A stretch of DNA of 64,000 nt from Desulfosporosinus orientis DSM 765. Lineage in GTDB: Bacteria; Bacillota; Desulfitobacteriia; Desulfitobacteriales; Desulfitobacteriaceae. How positions within the stretch are numbered: the stretch's first letter is position 1; each line of letters starts with the position of its first letter. The notes under the pieces are model-generated. The model ran no database searches. It saw nothing but the letters and a program-made list of their open reading frames with translations, and was not told the origin of the DNA. Both the position numbers and the translations under genes were made by a program. Below, piece after piece: positions 35,422 through 43,910 of the stretch. The stretch lies in NCBI RefSeq assembly GCF_000235605.1, contig NC_016584.1:1290001-1354000 (forward strand). The letters are read 5' to 3'.

Positions 35422-36056
35422 GCATGAAGAGACATGAGAAAAAATTAATTTTTTTGCTGAGGCACGGTGATATCGGCCAATGTAAGGAAAAACGCTATAT
35501 CAGTCAATCGGATAACCCTCTTAGTGCTCTTGGTGTGAAACAAGCAAGCTTATTGAAGGAGTTTTTTAGCCGGGTTCCTTTAGGTAGCATATATTGCAGC
35601 GATCTGGACAGATCAAGACAGACTGCAGGAATAATTGCGGCTGCTCATCCAATTCACCCCATAGCACTTGAAGAGCTGCGGGAAATAAATATGGGGGATT
35701 GGGAGGGAAAAACCTTTTCTGAAATTAGCGCTAAGTATCCCAAGGCATTTCAGGAACGTGGTGAAAATATCGCCGGTTACTCTCCACCGCGAGGAGAAAG
35801 TTTTTCTGATTGCGGTAGAAGAGTGATTCCTGCCTTTGAAAGACTTTCAGAATCTGCTGAAAGGCCCATCTTAATCGTTGGGCATGCCGGGGTAAATAGA
35901 GTGATCCTATGCTATGTGCTAGGGATACCCTTAGATAACCTATTTCGTCTGGAACAGAGTTATGGCTGTATTAATTTGATCTGCAAAGAAGGTTCACAAT
36001 ACCGTCTAAAATCTTTTAACGATAATATTAATTCTGACTTATACAAAATGGATTGA
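35418..36056 (+). CDS. histidine phosphatase family protein
   Basis: 212 residues with the phosphoglycerate-mutase-like signature LRHGDIGQ at the N-terminus (phospho-accepting His), SDLDRSRQTAGI, the acid/base region EINMGDWEGKTFSEI and GHAGVNRVILC near the end. Resembles CobC-type phosphatases. It ends the mop operon and may dephosphorylate an intermediate made by the nucleotidyltransferase or ligase. Its last codons are part of a long perfect palindrome. Start ATG overlaps the xdhC stop. Confidence 0.8.
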   Translation: MSMKRHEKKLIFLLRHGDIGQCKEKRYISQSDNPLSALGVKQASLLKEFFSRVPLGSIYCSDLDRSRQTAGIIAAAHPIHPIALEELREINMGDWEGKTFSEISAKYPKAFQERGENIAGYSPPRGESFSDCGRRVIPAFERLSESAERPILIVGHAGVNRVILCYVLGIPLDNLFRLEQSYGCINLICKEGSQYRLKSFNDNINSDLYKMD

Positions 36057-36085
36057 ATTGTTCAGAACAATTCAATCCATTTTGT
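36043..36085 (+). terminator. 43-bp perfect palindrome ending the mop operon
   Basis: 21-bp arms (36043-36063 and 36065-36085) around a single central base, overlapping the last codons of the phosphatase gene. Presumed terminator or transcript end; the trailing T-run is only the four T within the stem. Confidence 0.65.
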
Positions 36086-36135
36086 GCATAAAAAACTTAA
36101 CATTTGTTCCAAATTCGTGCAGAGAGAAGGTTTAT

Positions 36136-36143
36136 GCTATAAT
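36136..36143 (+). promoter_or_regulatory. extended -10 promoter of second xdhC
   Basis: TGCTATAAT at 36135-36143 is an extended -10 element; no good -35 hexamer at 17 bases. It lies 90 bases before the second xdhC, downstream of the operon-ending palindrome. Confidence 0.5.
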
Positions 36144-36231
36144 TAATAGTATTTTTTAAATTGATATGGCGCATTAGGGCTAAAATTATAAATTTACTAT
36201 TATAGGAAGGGCTTATTTAGGGGGCAGACTA

Positions 36232-37338
36232 ATGGATAAACAAGTGTTTTTTGGACTTAAAAAAGTATTTGAACAAAATATGGAAGCAGCTTTAATCACG
36301 GTAACTAGTGTACTGGGGTCAACCCCCCGTAAACCTGGGGCGAAAATGTTAGTATTTGCTGATGGGATGACTATTGGCACTATCGGTGGAGGGTGCGGAG
36401 AGGCAGAGGGCAGACGCGAAGCACTCAATGTTTTGTGGACACACGAATCTAAAACGTATCGTTTAAATATGACAGCAGATATAGCTCAAGAGGAAGGTAT
36501 GGTCTGCGGCGGTATTATGGAATTGTTAATTGAGTATATAGGCGCCCATAACCCTCTTGAAATTTCAGGACTTTATAAAGATTATTTATCGGCTTTAGAG
36601 AATAATGATGATCCAATACTTGCGACCTTGATTGAAGCCACGGAGAAATCACAAGTAGGAAGAAAACTTATCATTAGTAACCAAAAAGTTGTAGGTGATT
36701 TAGGTAATCAAGATCTTAATAATATCGTTTTTGCTAAAGGTAAAGTAAGCACTGGAAGATGCCAACCATCCTTGATATGTTTAGATACCAAATTCAATTT
36801 CTGTGAAATTTCATCTCCAAAACTTGCCTATCGGTTGCTGCTTGAACCTCCAACGACCGTTGTGCAGCTTTTAATTCTAGGTGCTGGACATATAGCGGTT
36901 CCACTGGCAACCATGGCTAAAATTGTTGGATATGAAGTGACTGTCGTTGATGACCGTCCATCTTTCGCTAATGTCAACAGGTTTAATACGGCGGATAAGG
37001 TAATATGTGATGACTTCGAACGAGTTCTAGAAACTTATAATATTAATTCCCAGACTTTTGTGGTGATCATTACCAGAGGACATCGTTATGACAAAGTGTG
37101 TCTTAGGAAGGTCATTAATCAACCAGCTGCCTATATTGGTATGATTGGCAGCCGGAAAAGAGTAAAATCTTTAATCATTGATTTAGAGGAAGAGGGAGTT
37201 CCAAGTGAAGTACTACGAAAGTTGTATTCTCCTATAGGACTAAAAATTGGGGCAGAAACCCCTGAAGAAATCGCCGTATGTATTCTGGCTGAGCTGATAA
37301 AAGTTCAAAGAGAAGAAACGAAACCCAAAATGAATTGA
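36232..37338 (+). CDS. XdhC/CoxI-family cofactor chaperone, copy 2
   Basis: 368 residues, a close tandem paralogue of the gene at 34312-35421 throughout, with ITVTSVLGSTPRKPGAKMLV, GTIGGGCGEAEGRREALNV and LLILGAGHIAVPLATMAK. It has its own promoter and terminator, so it is expressed apart from the mop operon. No second xanthine-dehydrogenase-type enzyme is encoded in this window; the copy may serve another such enzyme elsewhere, or be a recent duplicate. Confidence 0.88.
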   Translation: MDKQVFFGLKKVFEQNMEAALITVTSVLGSTPRKPGAKMLVFADGMTIGTIGGGCGEAEGRREALNVLWTHESKTYRLNMTADIAQEEGMVCGGIMELLIEYIGAHNPLEISGLYKDYLSALENNDDPILATLIEATEKSQVGRKLIISNQKVVGDLGNQDLNNIVFAKGKVSTGRCQPSLICLDTKFNFCEISSPKLAYRLLLEPPTTVVQLLILGAGHIAVPLATMAKIVGYEVTVVDDRPSFANVNRFNTADKVICDDFERVLETYNINSQTFVVIITRGHRYDKVCLRKVINQPAAYIGMIGSRKRVKSLIIDLEEEGVPSEVLRKLYSPIGLKIGAETPEEIAVCILAELIKVQREETKPKMN

Positions 37339-37347
37339 GAAAAAACT

Positions 37348-37395
37348 AAATAGGTTGCAACAAAAATTGAATAAGTTTTGTTACAACCTATTTTT
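37348..37395 (+). terminator. terminator of second xdhC
   Basis: 18-bp arms with one mismatch (37348-37365 and 37376-37393), followed by T residues. Confidence 0.8.
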
Positions 37396-37462
37396 AGGCT
37401 ATACAATTGCTCTCGCAGTTTATAACACATGGTGAAGTAAGCATAGTTGAATAATAAAACAG

Positions 37463-39331
37463 TTAAAACTTTATATCCAGTTCTTTTATCTTTCGATAGA
37501 GAGTATTTCGTCCAATCCCTAATATTTTAGCGGCTGGCGCGATTTTTCCTCTGGTTTGGGTCAAAGCGTAGAGGATTGTCTGTTTAGTTTGTTGATTTAG
37601 CAGAGTTTCGGTTGTAGGTTGGGATTTTAAAACGTTCTTTTTATACTCATCCGGCAAGTTCGCTACGGTTAGCATCGGGCCATCGGCCAAAGCTATCATG
37701 CTTTCAATACAGTTCTCCAGTTCCCGAACATTGCCGGGCCAGGTGTGAGCTAACAAATAGGAATAAACGTCTTCATCAATTCCAAAGACTGGGCTGCCAA
37801 ATGATTCGCAGGCTTTACGTATAAAATAGGGAGCCAAATCTTTAATGTCTTCAGAACGTTCACGTAGTGGAGGTAATTCAAGGGTAACGACTTTTAAACG
37901 ATAGTATAGATCTAAGCGGAATTGTTCCTTTTCAACAAGGGCATTGAGATCTTTGTGTGTTGCGGCAATTACACGTACATTAATTTTTTTAGTTTTAGTA
38001 TCGCCAATTCGGGAAACTTCCTTTTCTTGAAGTACTCTAAGGAGTGCAACTTGAACACTTAAAGGCATATCTCCAATTTCGTCAAGGAAAATAGTACCTT
38101 TGTCCGCTAATTCGAATTTTCCAGGTTTACCGCCTCGGCGCGCTCCTGTGAAGGCGCCTTCTACGTAGCCGAATAGCTCACTTTCAATCAGTGTCGGAGA
38201 TAATGAGGCACAATTCAAAGCGACAAAAGGTCCTTCGCATCGTGGACTAAGCTGATGAATTGTTCGGGCGATTATTTCTTTACCAGTCCCGCTCTCTCCG
38301 TGTATAAGAACAGAAGAATGGGTCGCTGCAACTTTAGAAGCTCGTTCCAGAGTTCGTTGAGTAGGTAGGCTATGTCCGATCCATAAGGTATCGGAAAGAG
38401 ACTCCTGAGTGATTTGAAGTGTTCCTACGGCTCCTAATGATTGGCCGGCTTCATTAACTACGCGCTTTAAGTGGGAGGAAATCCCTTTCCCTGCACGATC
38501 TTTTATTCGGAGATTAAGAGAATATTCACCCAACATCCACCCTTTCGGTGAACTGAAGATATCCCCGGCGTGTCGTCCTATAATGTCTTCCTGTTTGAGC
38601 CCAAGCAGCGCAGCACCTAAAGTGTTGATGTTAGTAATGATACCATTATGATCAATAGCTAGAAATCCCTGCTGTAAAAGCGAGGAAGCCAACTTGGCTC
38701 CTTCTTGGTAAAACTTCAGTTGATTTTCCAGTTCAAAAAGCCGCAAGTTTTTTTCGATCATACCTGCACCCATCATTGCGATAGCTAAGATCTTTTCACG
38801 ATCTTGACTGGCTTCGCCGCTAATATCCAATACCCCAAGTGGAGTGCCCTGGCTGTCTTGAATGGGGGCAGCCCAACATGCCAGAAAATGATTATCGTGC
38901 ACGAAGTGCTCCCAGCCGCAGACTGAGATAGGAGCATTGTCACGGAGAGCAGTTCCGATGGCATTGGTTCCTCGAATTTCTTCACGCCAACTGGCGCCAG
39001 GACTCAAATTTACCTTTTGGGCTTTACTCATAAAGGGTGCGTCCCCCATGGCCTCGATAATGTAGCCTTCGTTATCACCCAACAAAACAGTATAATTGCT
39101 ATTTCCAAGTAAGCTAAAAATGTAAGGTAAAACAGGTTCACCCGCACGGATCAGGGATTCTTGGGCATCACGGCGCTCTCTAAGACGCGAAGTCGTCAGA
39201 ATGTCTTCGTTAGAAACCAGCGTGTAGTCTACTTGATGCTTTAAGCTTCTCTGCCATGAGCGATAGATGGAAGGAGTCACTTCCGATTCAACGCTCTCGC
39301 CATTGATAAAACGTTTCCACTGATTATTCAT
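37463..39331 (-). CDS. AcoR-like sigma-54-dependent activator, copy 2
   Basis: 622 residues from ATG 39331 (GGAGGG about 9 bases upstream), identical in length and very similar in sequence to copy 1 at 20191-22059. Same order: sensor GAF and PAS-like domains, AAA+ with GESGTGKE and GAFTGA, and the terminal Fis helix-turn-helix, whose sequence [16 protein letters not shown] is identical in both. It is divergent from the tungsten AOR operon and separated from it by a perfect palindrome and a sigma-54 promoter, so AOR is its probable target. The shared DNA-binding helix means that both paralogues may recognise the same sites. Confidence 0.92.
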   Translation of the reverse strand: MNNQWKRFINGESVESEVTPSIYRSWQRSLKHQVDYTLVSNEDILTTSRLRERRDAQESLIRAGEPVLPYIFSLLGNSNYTVLLGDNEGYIIEAMGDAPFMSKAQKVNLSPGASWREEIRGTNAIGTALRDNAPISVCGWEHFVHDNHFLACWAAPIQDSQGTPLGVLDISGEASQDREKILAIAMMGAGMIEKNLRLFELENQLKFYQEGAKLASSLLQQGFLAIDHNGIITNINTLGAALLGLKQEDIIGRHAGDIFSSPKGWMLGEYSLNLRIKDRAGKGISSHLKRVVNEAGQSLGAVGTLQITQESLSDTLWIGHSLPTQRTLERASKVAATHSSVLIHGESGTGKEIIARTIHQLSPRCEGPFVALNCASLSPTLIESELFGYVEGAFTGARRGGKPGKFELADKGTIFLDEIGDMPLSVQVALLRVLQEKEVSRIGDTKTKKINVRVIAATHKDLNALVEKEQFRLDLYYRLKVVTLELPPLRERSEDIKDLAPYFIRKACESFGSPVFGIDEDVYSYLLAHTWPGNVRELENCIESMIALADGPMLTVANLPDEYKKNVLKSQPTTETLLNQQTKQTILYALTQTRGKIAPAAKILGIGRNTLYRKIKELDIKF

Positions 39332-39438
39332 ATAACTCTTTCCCTCCTCTCTAGGCATAAAAAATGCTTATCTATATTGACAGAATAGCATACATATCAA
39401 AATGAAACAACAGATGGCAAAATTTTTCGACTTTTGTA

Positions 39439-39463
39439 TTTGTGTTCCATACTGGAACACAAA
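39439..39463. promoter_or_regulatory. upstream activator site for AOR operon
   Basis: TTTGTGTTCC (39439-39448) and GGAACACAAA (39454-39463) are perfect 10-bp inverted arms around ATACT. It lies about 200 bases upstream of the -24 element, a typical enhancer position, and next to the divergent activator gene. Confidence 0.75.
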
Positions 39464-39660
39464 TAGTACTAAAGTGGCTAGTAGTGGAACACTATTATAG
39501 TTAAATTTAAATTTATATTTAAGAGATTATTTGATAATTTAGAATTATTGAATAATATAATCAAACAAAAGGTGATTAAATAAAACTAAATTAAATAAAA
39601 CCAATCTAAACCTAACAACCAAAACGATGGTGATAGAAAAAGTTAATTGTCAGTTCTGAA

Positions 39661-39677
39661 TTGGCACAATAATTGCT
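39661..39677 (+). promoter_or_regulatory. sigma-54 (-24/-12) promoter of AOR operon
   Basis: TTGGCACAATAATTGCT matches the consensus fully; GG 39663-39664 and GC 39675-39676 are 10 bases apart. Start of transcription near 39688, 75 bases before the gene. Confidence 0.88.
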
Positions 39678-39762
39678 ATATAAAATTAACGATTTAAATA
39701 ATTTTGTTAAAAGTCCAAAAATCCTAAAGAATTAAGGAAAGTAAAAACGAGGAGGAAGATTC

Positions 39763-41556
39763 ATGGGTGGGTATACTGGTAAAATTTTGCGCATCAATCT
39801 AACAGAGGGGAAAGTTAGTACTGAGCCTTTAAACATGGAACTTGCGAAGAAATATCTAAGTGGGCGTGGGCTTGCGGGGAAAATGTGGTTTGATGAGGTA
39901 GCTGCAGATGTCGATGCTCTTGCTCCTGAAAACAAAATCTTTATTTCTACAGGAGCACTTACAGGAACAAATGCACCAACGTCTGGCCGGTATATGGTTG
40001 TGACAAAATCCCCGCTCAATGGAGCAATTGCTTCTTCCAACTCAGGAGGATATTGGGGAGCCCAACTAAAATTTGCCGGTTATGATATGGTTATCCTTGA
40101 AGGAAAAGCAGCAAACCCTGTGTATATAGCCATTAACGACGATAAAGTGGAGATCAAAGATGCCGCAAATCTATGGGGTAAAGATGTTTATGCCACGACT
40201 GAGGCTGTAATGAAGGAATTTGGGGACGAAAAAGCGAAAGTTTTAACTATTGGTCCGGCTGGTGAAAAACTTTCTTTATTAGCATCAATCATGAATGATA
40301 AATTTCGTGCAGCTGGGCGCAGTGGTGTTGGCGCTGTAATGGGGTCGAAAAATCTTAAAGCAATTGTCGTTCGCGGAACCGGAAAGGTCGACAATGCCAA
40401 TCCGGATGAAATGAAAAAAATATTAAGTGAGGCCTTGGGAAAAATCAGGGAAAACGGCGTGACCGGACAAGGACTGGGAACCTACGGTACAGCTGTACTT
40501 GTCAATATTATTAATGAAAACGGCATTTTGCCAGTTAAGAACTTCCAAGAGTCCTATGATCCTGATGCGGACACAATCAGCGGGGAAACCATGACTGCTA
40601 ACCACTTGATTAAAAAAGATGCTTGTTATCGCTGTCCGATTGCCTGTGGTCGCTATAGTAAATGGGAAGGCGGCGAAGGCGCAGGTCCTGAGTATGAAGC
40701 GGTATGGAGCTTTGGTGCTGACTGTGGGGTTCACGATTATGATGCGGTTCATACAGCGAATGATTTATGTAATAAATTAGGAATGGACTCGATTTCGGCC
40801 GGTTGTACCATTGCTACGGCTATGGAACTGGTTCAACGCGGATTTGTTAAACCAGAAGAACTTGAAGGGATCTCGTTGGAGTTCGGAGATGCTAAAGGGA
40901 TGGTAGAATGGACTCGTAAAATGGGTCTCAGTGAAGGATTTGGAGCTAAATTGGCAATGGGTTCTTATCGCTTAGCTGAAAGCTATGGCGTCCCGGAGTT
41001 GTCCATGTCGGTTAAGAAACTTGATATTCCTGCCTATGACCCTCGTGGTATACAAGGCCATGGTCTTCAATATGCAACGAGCAACCGTGGCGGTTGTCAT
41101 GTTCGTGGGTATATGGTTTCTCCAGAAATCTTAGGCCTTCCCGAAAAACTTGATAAGGACTCCCTTGAGGGTAAAGCAACATGGGTTAAAATATTCCAAG
41201 ATCTAACAGCTGTCATCGACTCCCTTGGGATGTGCTTGTTCACTTCCTTCGCTCTGGGCCTATCTGATTACACAGCGATAGTTAACGCTGTGACTGGCTC
41301 AAATTATACGGATGTTGAGCTCTTAGCCTGTGGAGAACGGATCTGGAATCTTGAACGTTTACAAAACTTAAGGATCGGCATGACTACTGCTGATGATACA
41401 CTTCCTACACGTCTTTTGAAGGTTGAAATTCCAGCAGGTCCTTCCAAAGGGAGTGTACACAGGTTACCTGAGCTTTTGCCTGCGTACTATATTGAACGTG
41501 GCTGGGATGAGTCTGGCGTGCCAACTGCCGAAACCCTTAGAAATCTTGGAATTTAG
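39763..41556 (+). CDS. aor: tungsten aldehyde:ferredoxin oxidoreductase
   Basis: 597 residues. N-terminal MGGYTGKILRINLTEG and GRGLAGK, the cluster motif CYRCPIACGR near residue 288, and the fourth cluster cysteine in SLGMCLFTSF near 490 are those of the AOR family, which binds a tungsten bis-pyranopterin and one [4Fe-4S] cluster. It oxidises aldehydes, or reduces acids, with ferredoxin. GAGGAGG precedes the ATG. It is driven by a sigma-54 promoter and followed by moaD/moeB/moeA-like genes, and a tungstate transporter lies 8 kb away, which supports tungsten over molybdenum. Confidence 0.93.
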   Translation: MGGYTGKILRINLTEGKVSTEPLNMELAKKYLSGRGLAGKMWFDEVAADVDALAPENKIFISTGALTGTNAPTSGRYMVVTKSPLNGAIASSNSGGYWGAQLKFAGYDMVILEGKAANPVYIAINDDKVEIKDAANLWGKDVYATTEAVMKEFGDEKAKVLTIGPAGEKLSLLASIMNDKFRAAGRSGVGAVMGSKNLKAIVVRGTGKVDNANPDEMKKILSEALGKIRENGVTGQGLGTYGTAVLVNIINENGILPVKNFQESYDPDADTISGETMTANHLIKKDACYRCPIACGRYSKWEGGEGAGPEYEAVWSFGADCGVHDYDAVHTANDLCNKLGMDSISAGCTIATAMELVQRGFVKPEELEGISLEFGDAKGMVEWTRKMGLSEGFGAKLAMGSYRLAESYGVPELSMSVKKLDIPAYDPRGIQGHGLQYATSNRGGCHVRGYMVSPEILGLPEKLDKDSLEGKATWVKIFQDLTAVIDSLGMCLFTSFALGLSDYTAIVNAVTGSNYTDVELLACGERIWNLERLQNLRIGMTTADDTLPTRLLKVEIPAGPSKGSVHRLPELLPAYYIERGWDESGVPTAETLRNLGI

Positions 41557-41606
41557 GACTAGTATAGAATAGACTAAACTGAGAAAAAATAATAAAATAT
41601 ATTTAC

Positions 41607-41630
41607 TGGGGGACCTTATGGGGTCCCCCA
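41607..41630 (+). other. stem-loop between aor and moaD
   Basis: TGGGGGACC (41607-41615) pairs with GGTCCCCCA (41622-41630). No T-run follows, so it is probably a transcript-stabilising or processing hairpin rather than a full terminator. Confidence 0.55.
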
Positions 41631-41686
41631 TTCGAAATGGTGGGCATATTAGGTTAGCCATCGAAACATTGAAAGGAGAGACCGAC

Positions 41687-41911
41687 GTGCGTGTGACCAT
41701 TAAATTATTCGCGACGTTTCGGGATGGCCGGTTTAAGGTTGAAGAGAGGGAGCTTTCAGAAGGGACTTGTGTTTTGGATATCATTCAACCACTGAATATT
41801 AAACCTGAGGAAATTGCCATTTGCCTTCTAAACGGGAAAGATGCTAAGGAACATACTGTGTTGAAAGACGGAGATACCTTAGCGCTTTTTCCGCCGGTGG
41901 GAGGAGGTTAA
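41687..41911 (+). CDS. moaD: MoaD-like sulfur carrier protein
   Basis: 74 residues from GTG 41687, with AAGGAGAG upstream; a longer frame from 41618 runs through the stem-loop and is rejected. Ubiquitin-like fold (MRVTIKLFATFRDGRF) ending in the glycine tail PPVGGG that is adenylated and thiocarboxylated in molybdopterin synthase small subunits. Next to a ThiF/MoeB-like activator and AOR, so probably dedicated to the tungstopterin of AOR. No MoaE gene is seen in the window. Confidence 0.85.
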   Translation: MRVTIKLFATFRDGRFKVEERELSEGTCVLDIIQPLNIKPEEIAICLLNGKDAKEHTVLKDGDTLALFPPVGGG

Positions 41912-41912
41912 A

Positions 41913-42599
41913 ATGAACTTCGATGGCCGTTATGTGCGCAATAAAAAAACGTTATCTGATGAGGACCAGCACAAGCTGGCCAATTCTTGTGTTGCTATCG
42001 TTGGATGTGGAGGACTTGGGGGTTATATCGCCGAGGAACTAGCTAGAATCGGTGTTGGCCGCTTAGTGCTTATTGACGGTGATTGTCTGGAGGTTAGCAA
42101 TCTTAACCGTCAGATCATGGCTACTGAACTCAATATAGGGCAGTGGAAAGTGGAAGCGGCCCTTGAAAGGCTGCGAAGTGTGAATTCCGACGTGGGTATT
42201 GAAGTTATTAGGGGTTGGTTTGAGGAAAAGACTGGTTCCGAATTATTGCGAGAAGCTGATCTGGTGTGTGACGCTCTTGATTCGAGGGAAGCGCGCGTCG
42301 GATTAGAGCGGGTCTGTCACCAATTGGGTCGACCGCTGGTTTTTGCAAGTATCGCCGGTTGGTTTGGTCAATTGGGAGTAAGCATGCCGGGGGATTTCAG
42401 CGTTCGGCGCTTATTTGGACGCGGTGAAAGTGGAGTTGAGAGGACTTGGGGAAATCCTGCGTTTACGCCGGCTGTTTTAGCAAGCCTAAGTGTGGCTGAG
42501 GCTGTAAAATTGCTAGTTGGGCGAGTGCCTTCTTTGCGCCATGCTTGGTTACAAGTGGATCTGCTCAGCATGGAGTTTGAACGATTTGAGATACAGTGA
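41913..42599 (+). CDS. moeB: ThiF/MoeB-family adenylyltransferase
   Basis: 228 residues. E1-like nucleotide-binding fold with VAIVGCGGLGGYIAEELARIGVG, the LIDGDCLEVSNLNRQ loop and arginine finger region. It lacks the CxxC zinc pairs and rhodanese domain of longer MoeB proteins, as in ThiF/HesA-like short forms. It should adenylate the MoaD C-terminus encoded one base upstream. GGAGG lies just before the ATG. The gene symbol rests on context with moaD. Confidence 0.8.
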   Translation: MNFDGRYVRNKKTLSDEDQHKLANSCVAIVGCGGLGGYIAEELARIGVGRLVLIDGDCLEVSNLNRQIMATELNIGQWKVEAALERLRSVNSDVGIEVIRGWFEEKTGSELLREADLVCDALDSREARVGLERVCHQLGRPLVFASIAGWFGQLGVSMPGDFSVRRLFGRGESGVERTWGNPAFTPAVLASLSVAEAVKLLVGRVPSLRHAWLQVDLLSMEFERFEIQ

Positions 42600-42629
42600 T
42601 ATAAAATGATCGCGAAAGGTGGGATCGGC

Positions 42630-43871
42630 ATGGGAAACAATAGTGAATTGTTTAAAGTCAAAACCTTGGCTGAAGCCATCTATTCATTAAAACCCTATGT
42701 TCAGATATTTTATCAGCGCGCCGAAACGATAGCTTTAGAGGATTCCCTAGGACGTATTCTTACCCAGGACATCCCAGCAACCTGTGCAATACCTCATTTT
42801 CGCAAATCAACCATGGATGGGATGGCCGTCCGGGCATTAGATACATTTGGAGCGAGTGAAAGTATGCCTGCGCTGGTACAATGCTATGGAGAAGTAAGGA
42901 TGGGTGAAGCTCCGAAGGAAGCCTTGAAGCCGGGGACCGGAATATTAATACCTACAGGGGGAATGCTTCCTGAGGGAGCGGATGCAGTTGTAATGGTTGA
43001 ACATCTCGAGCACTTTGGAGAAGAACTCTATGGTGTCACTAAGGCCGTCGCGCCTGGGGAAAATCTTATTGAGATTGGGGAAGATGTCACTGTCGGGGAA
43101 GTTATTCTTACTCAATTTACACGAATTAGAGCTCAGGAAATGGGGCTTCTTGCTTCCCTCGGGCAAGTTAATGTTTCGGTATTGCCCCGTTTTCGCGTGG
43201 GGATTCTTTCGACAGGGGATGAAATTATATCTCCGGATAAAGAACCTCTGCCAGGTCAGTCGAGGGATATTAATGGCTATACACTGCTTGGACAGGCCTT
43301 GGCCAGCGGCGCCGAAGCTCATCATTATGGTATTGTGAAAGATGACCTTGAAGAACTTCGTACCATGCTGACCAAAATGCTAAAGGAAAATGATATTGTT
43401 TTACTCTCTGGAGGAAGCTCTGTAGGGACACGTGACCTGTCCGCTCAGCTTATTGACGAACTAGGAGATCCTGGACTGCTTTTTCATGGTTTAGCACTGA
43501 AACCTGGTAAACCTACCATCGGTGGGGTCGTAGATGGTAAACTTATTTTTGGACTTCCAGGACACCCGGCCTCAGCCATGGTCGTCTTTGACGCCATCGT
43601 CCGCCCGTGGTTGGATGGATCGGTGTTATGCCCCCAGGCCAATCCACTACCCAAGGGGAAAATGACTCAGAATTTATATTCCGGAAGCGGTCGTGAGGAG
43701 TTTGTGCGTATACGCCTTATACCAAATGGAGAAGAATGGCTGCTTGAACCGATTCGAGGAAAATCCGGCTTAATTCGGACTATGGTACTGGCAGATGCCG
43801 TAGTGCACATTCCTTTAGATACAGAGGGAATTGAAGCAGGGAAAGAGAATCCTTTTAGTCTGTTGAGATAA
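42630..43871 (+). CDS. moeA: MoeA-type molybdenum/tungsten insertase
   Basis: 413 residues from ATG 42630 (AGGTGGG 6 bases upstream; the ATG at 42606 has none). Full MoeA architecture: FRKSTMDGMAVRA, GEAPKEALKPGTGILIPTGG, IGILSTGDEIISPD-type motif (GILSTGDEI), VLLSGGSSVGTRD and FGLPGHPASAMVVFD. MoeA inserts the metal into adenylated pterin. Its position behind aor, moaD and moeB, with a tungstate transporter near by, suggests a tungsten-preferring isoform. Confidence 0.9.
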   Translation: MGNNSELFKVKTLAEAIYSLKPYVQIFYQRAETIALEDSLGRILTQDIPATCAIPHFRKSTMDGMAVRALDTFGASESMPALVQCYGEVRMGEAPKEALKPGTGILIPTGGMLPEGADAVVMVEHLEHFGEELYGVTKAVAPGENLIEIGEDVTVGEVILTQFTRIRAQEMGLLASLGQVNVSVLPRFRVGILSTGDEIISPDKEPLPGQSRDINGYTLLGQALASGAEAHHYGIVKDDLEELRTMLTKMLKENDIVLLSGGSSVGTRDLSAQLIDELGDPGLLFHGLALKPGKPTIGGVVDGKLIFGLPGHPASAMVVFDAIVRPWLDGSVLCPQANPLPKGKMTQNLYSGSGREEFVRIRLIPNGEEWLLEPIRGKSGLIRTMVLADAVVHIPLDTEGIEAGKENPFSLLR

Positions 43872-43910
43872 CTATTAAAAATTGTTAGGAAACGGGGAGG
43901 CAATAGAAAA

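Larger units (their letters stand above)
39332..39762. other. divergent control region of AcoR-like gene 2 and AOR
   Basis: 431 bases, very A+T rich. Carries the perfect palindrome 39439-39463, an additional GGAACAC half-site near 39486-39492 and the -24/-12 promoter 39661-39677. No gene supported. Confidence 0.7.
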
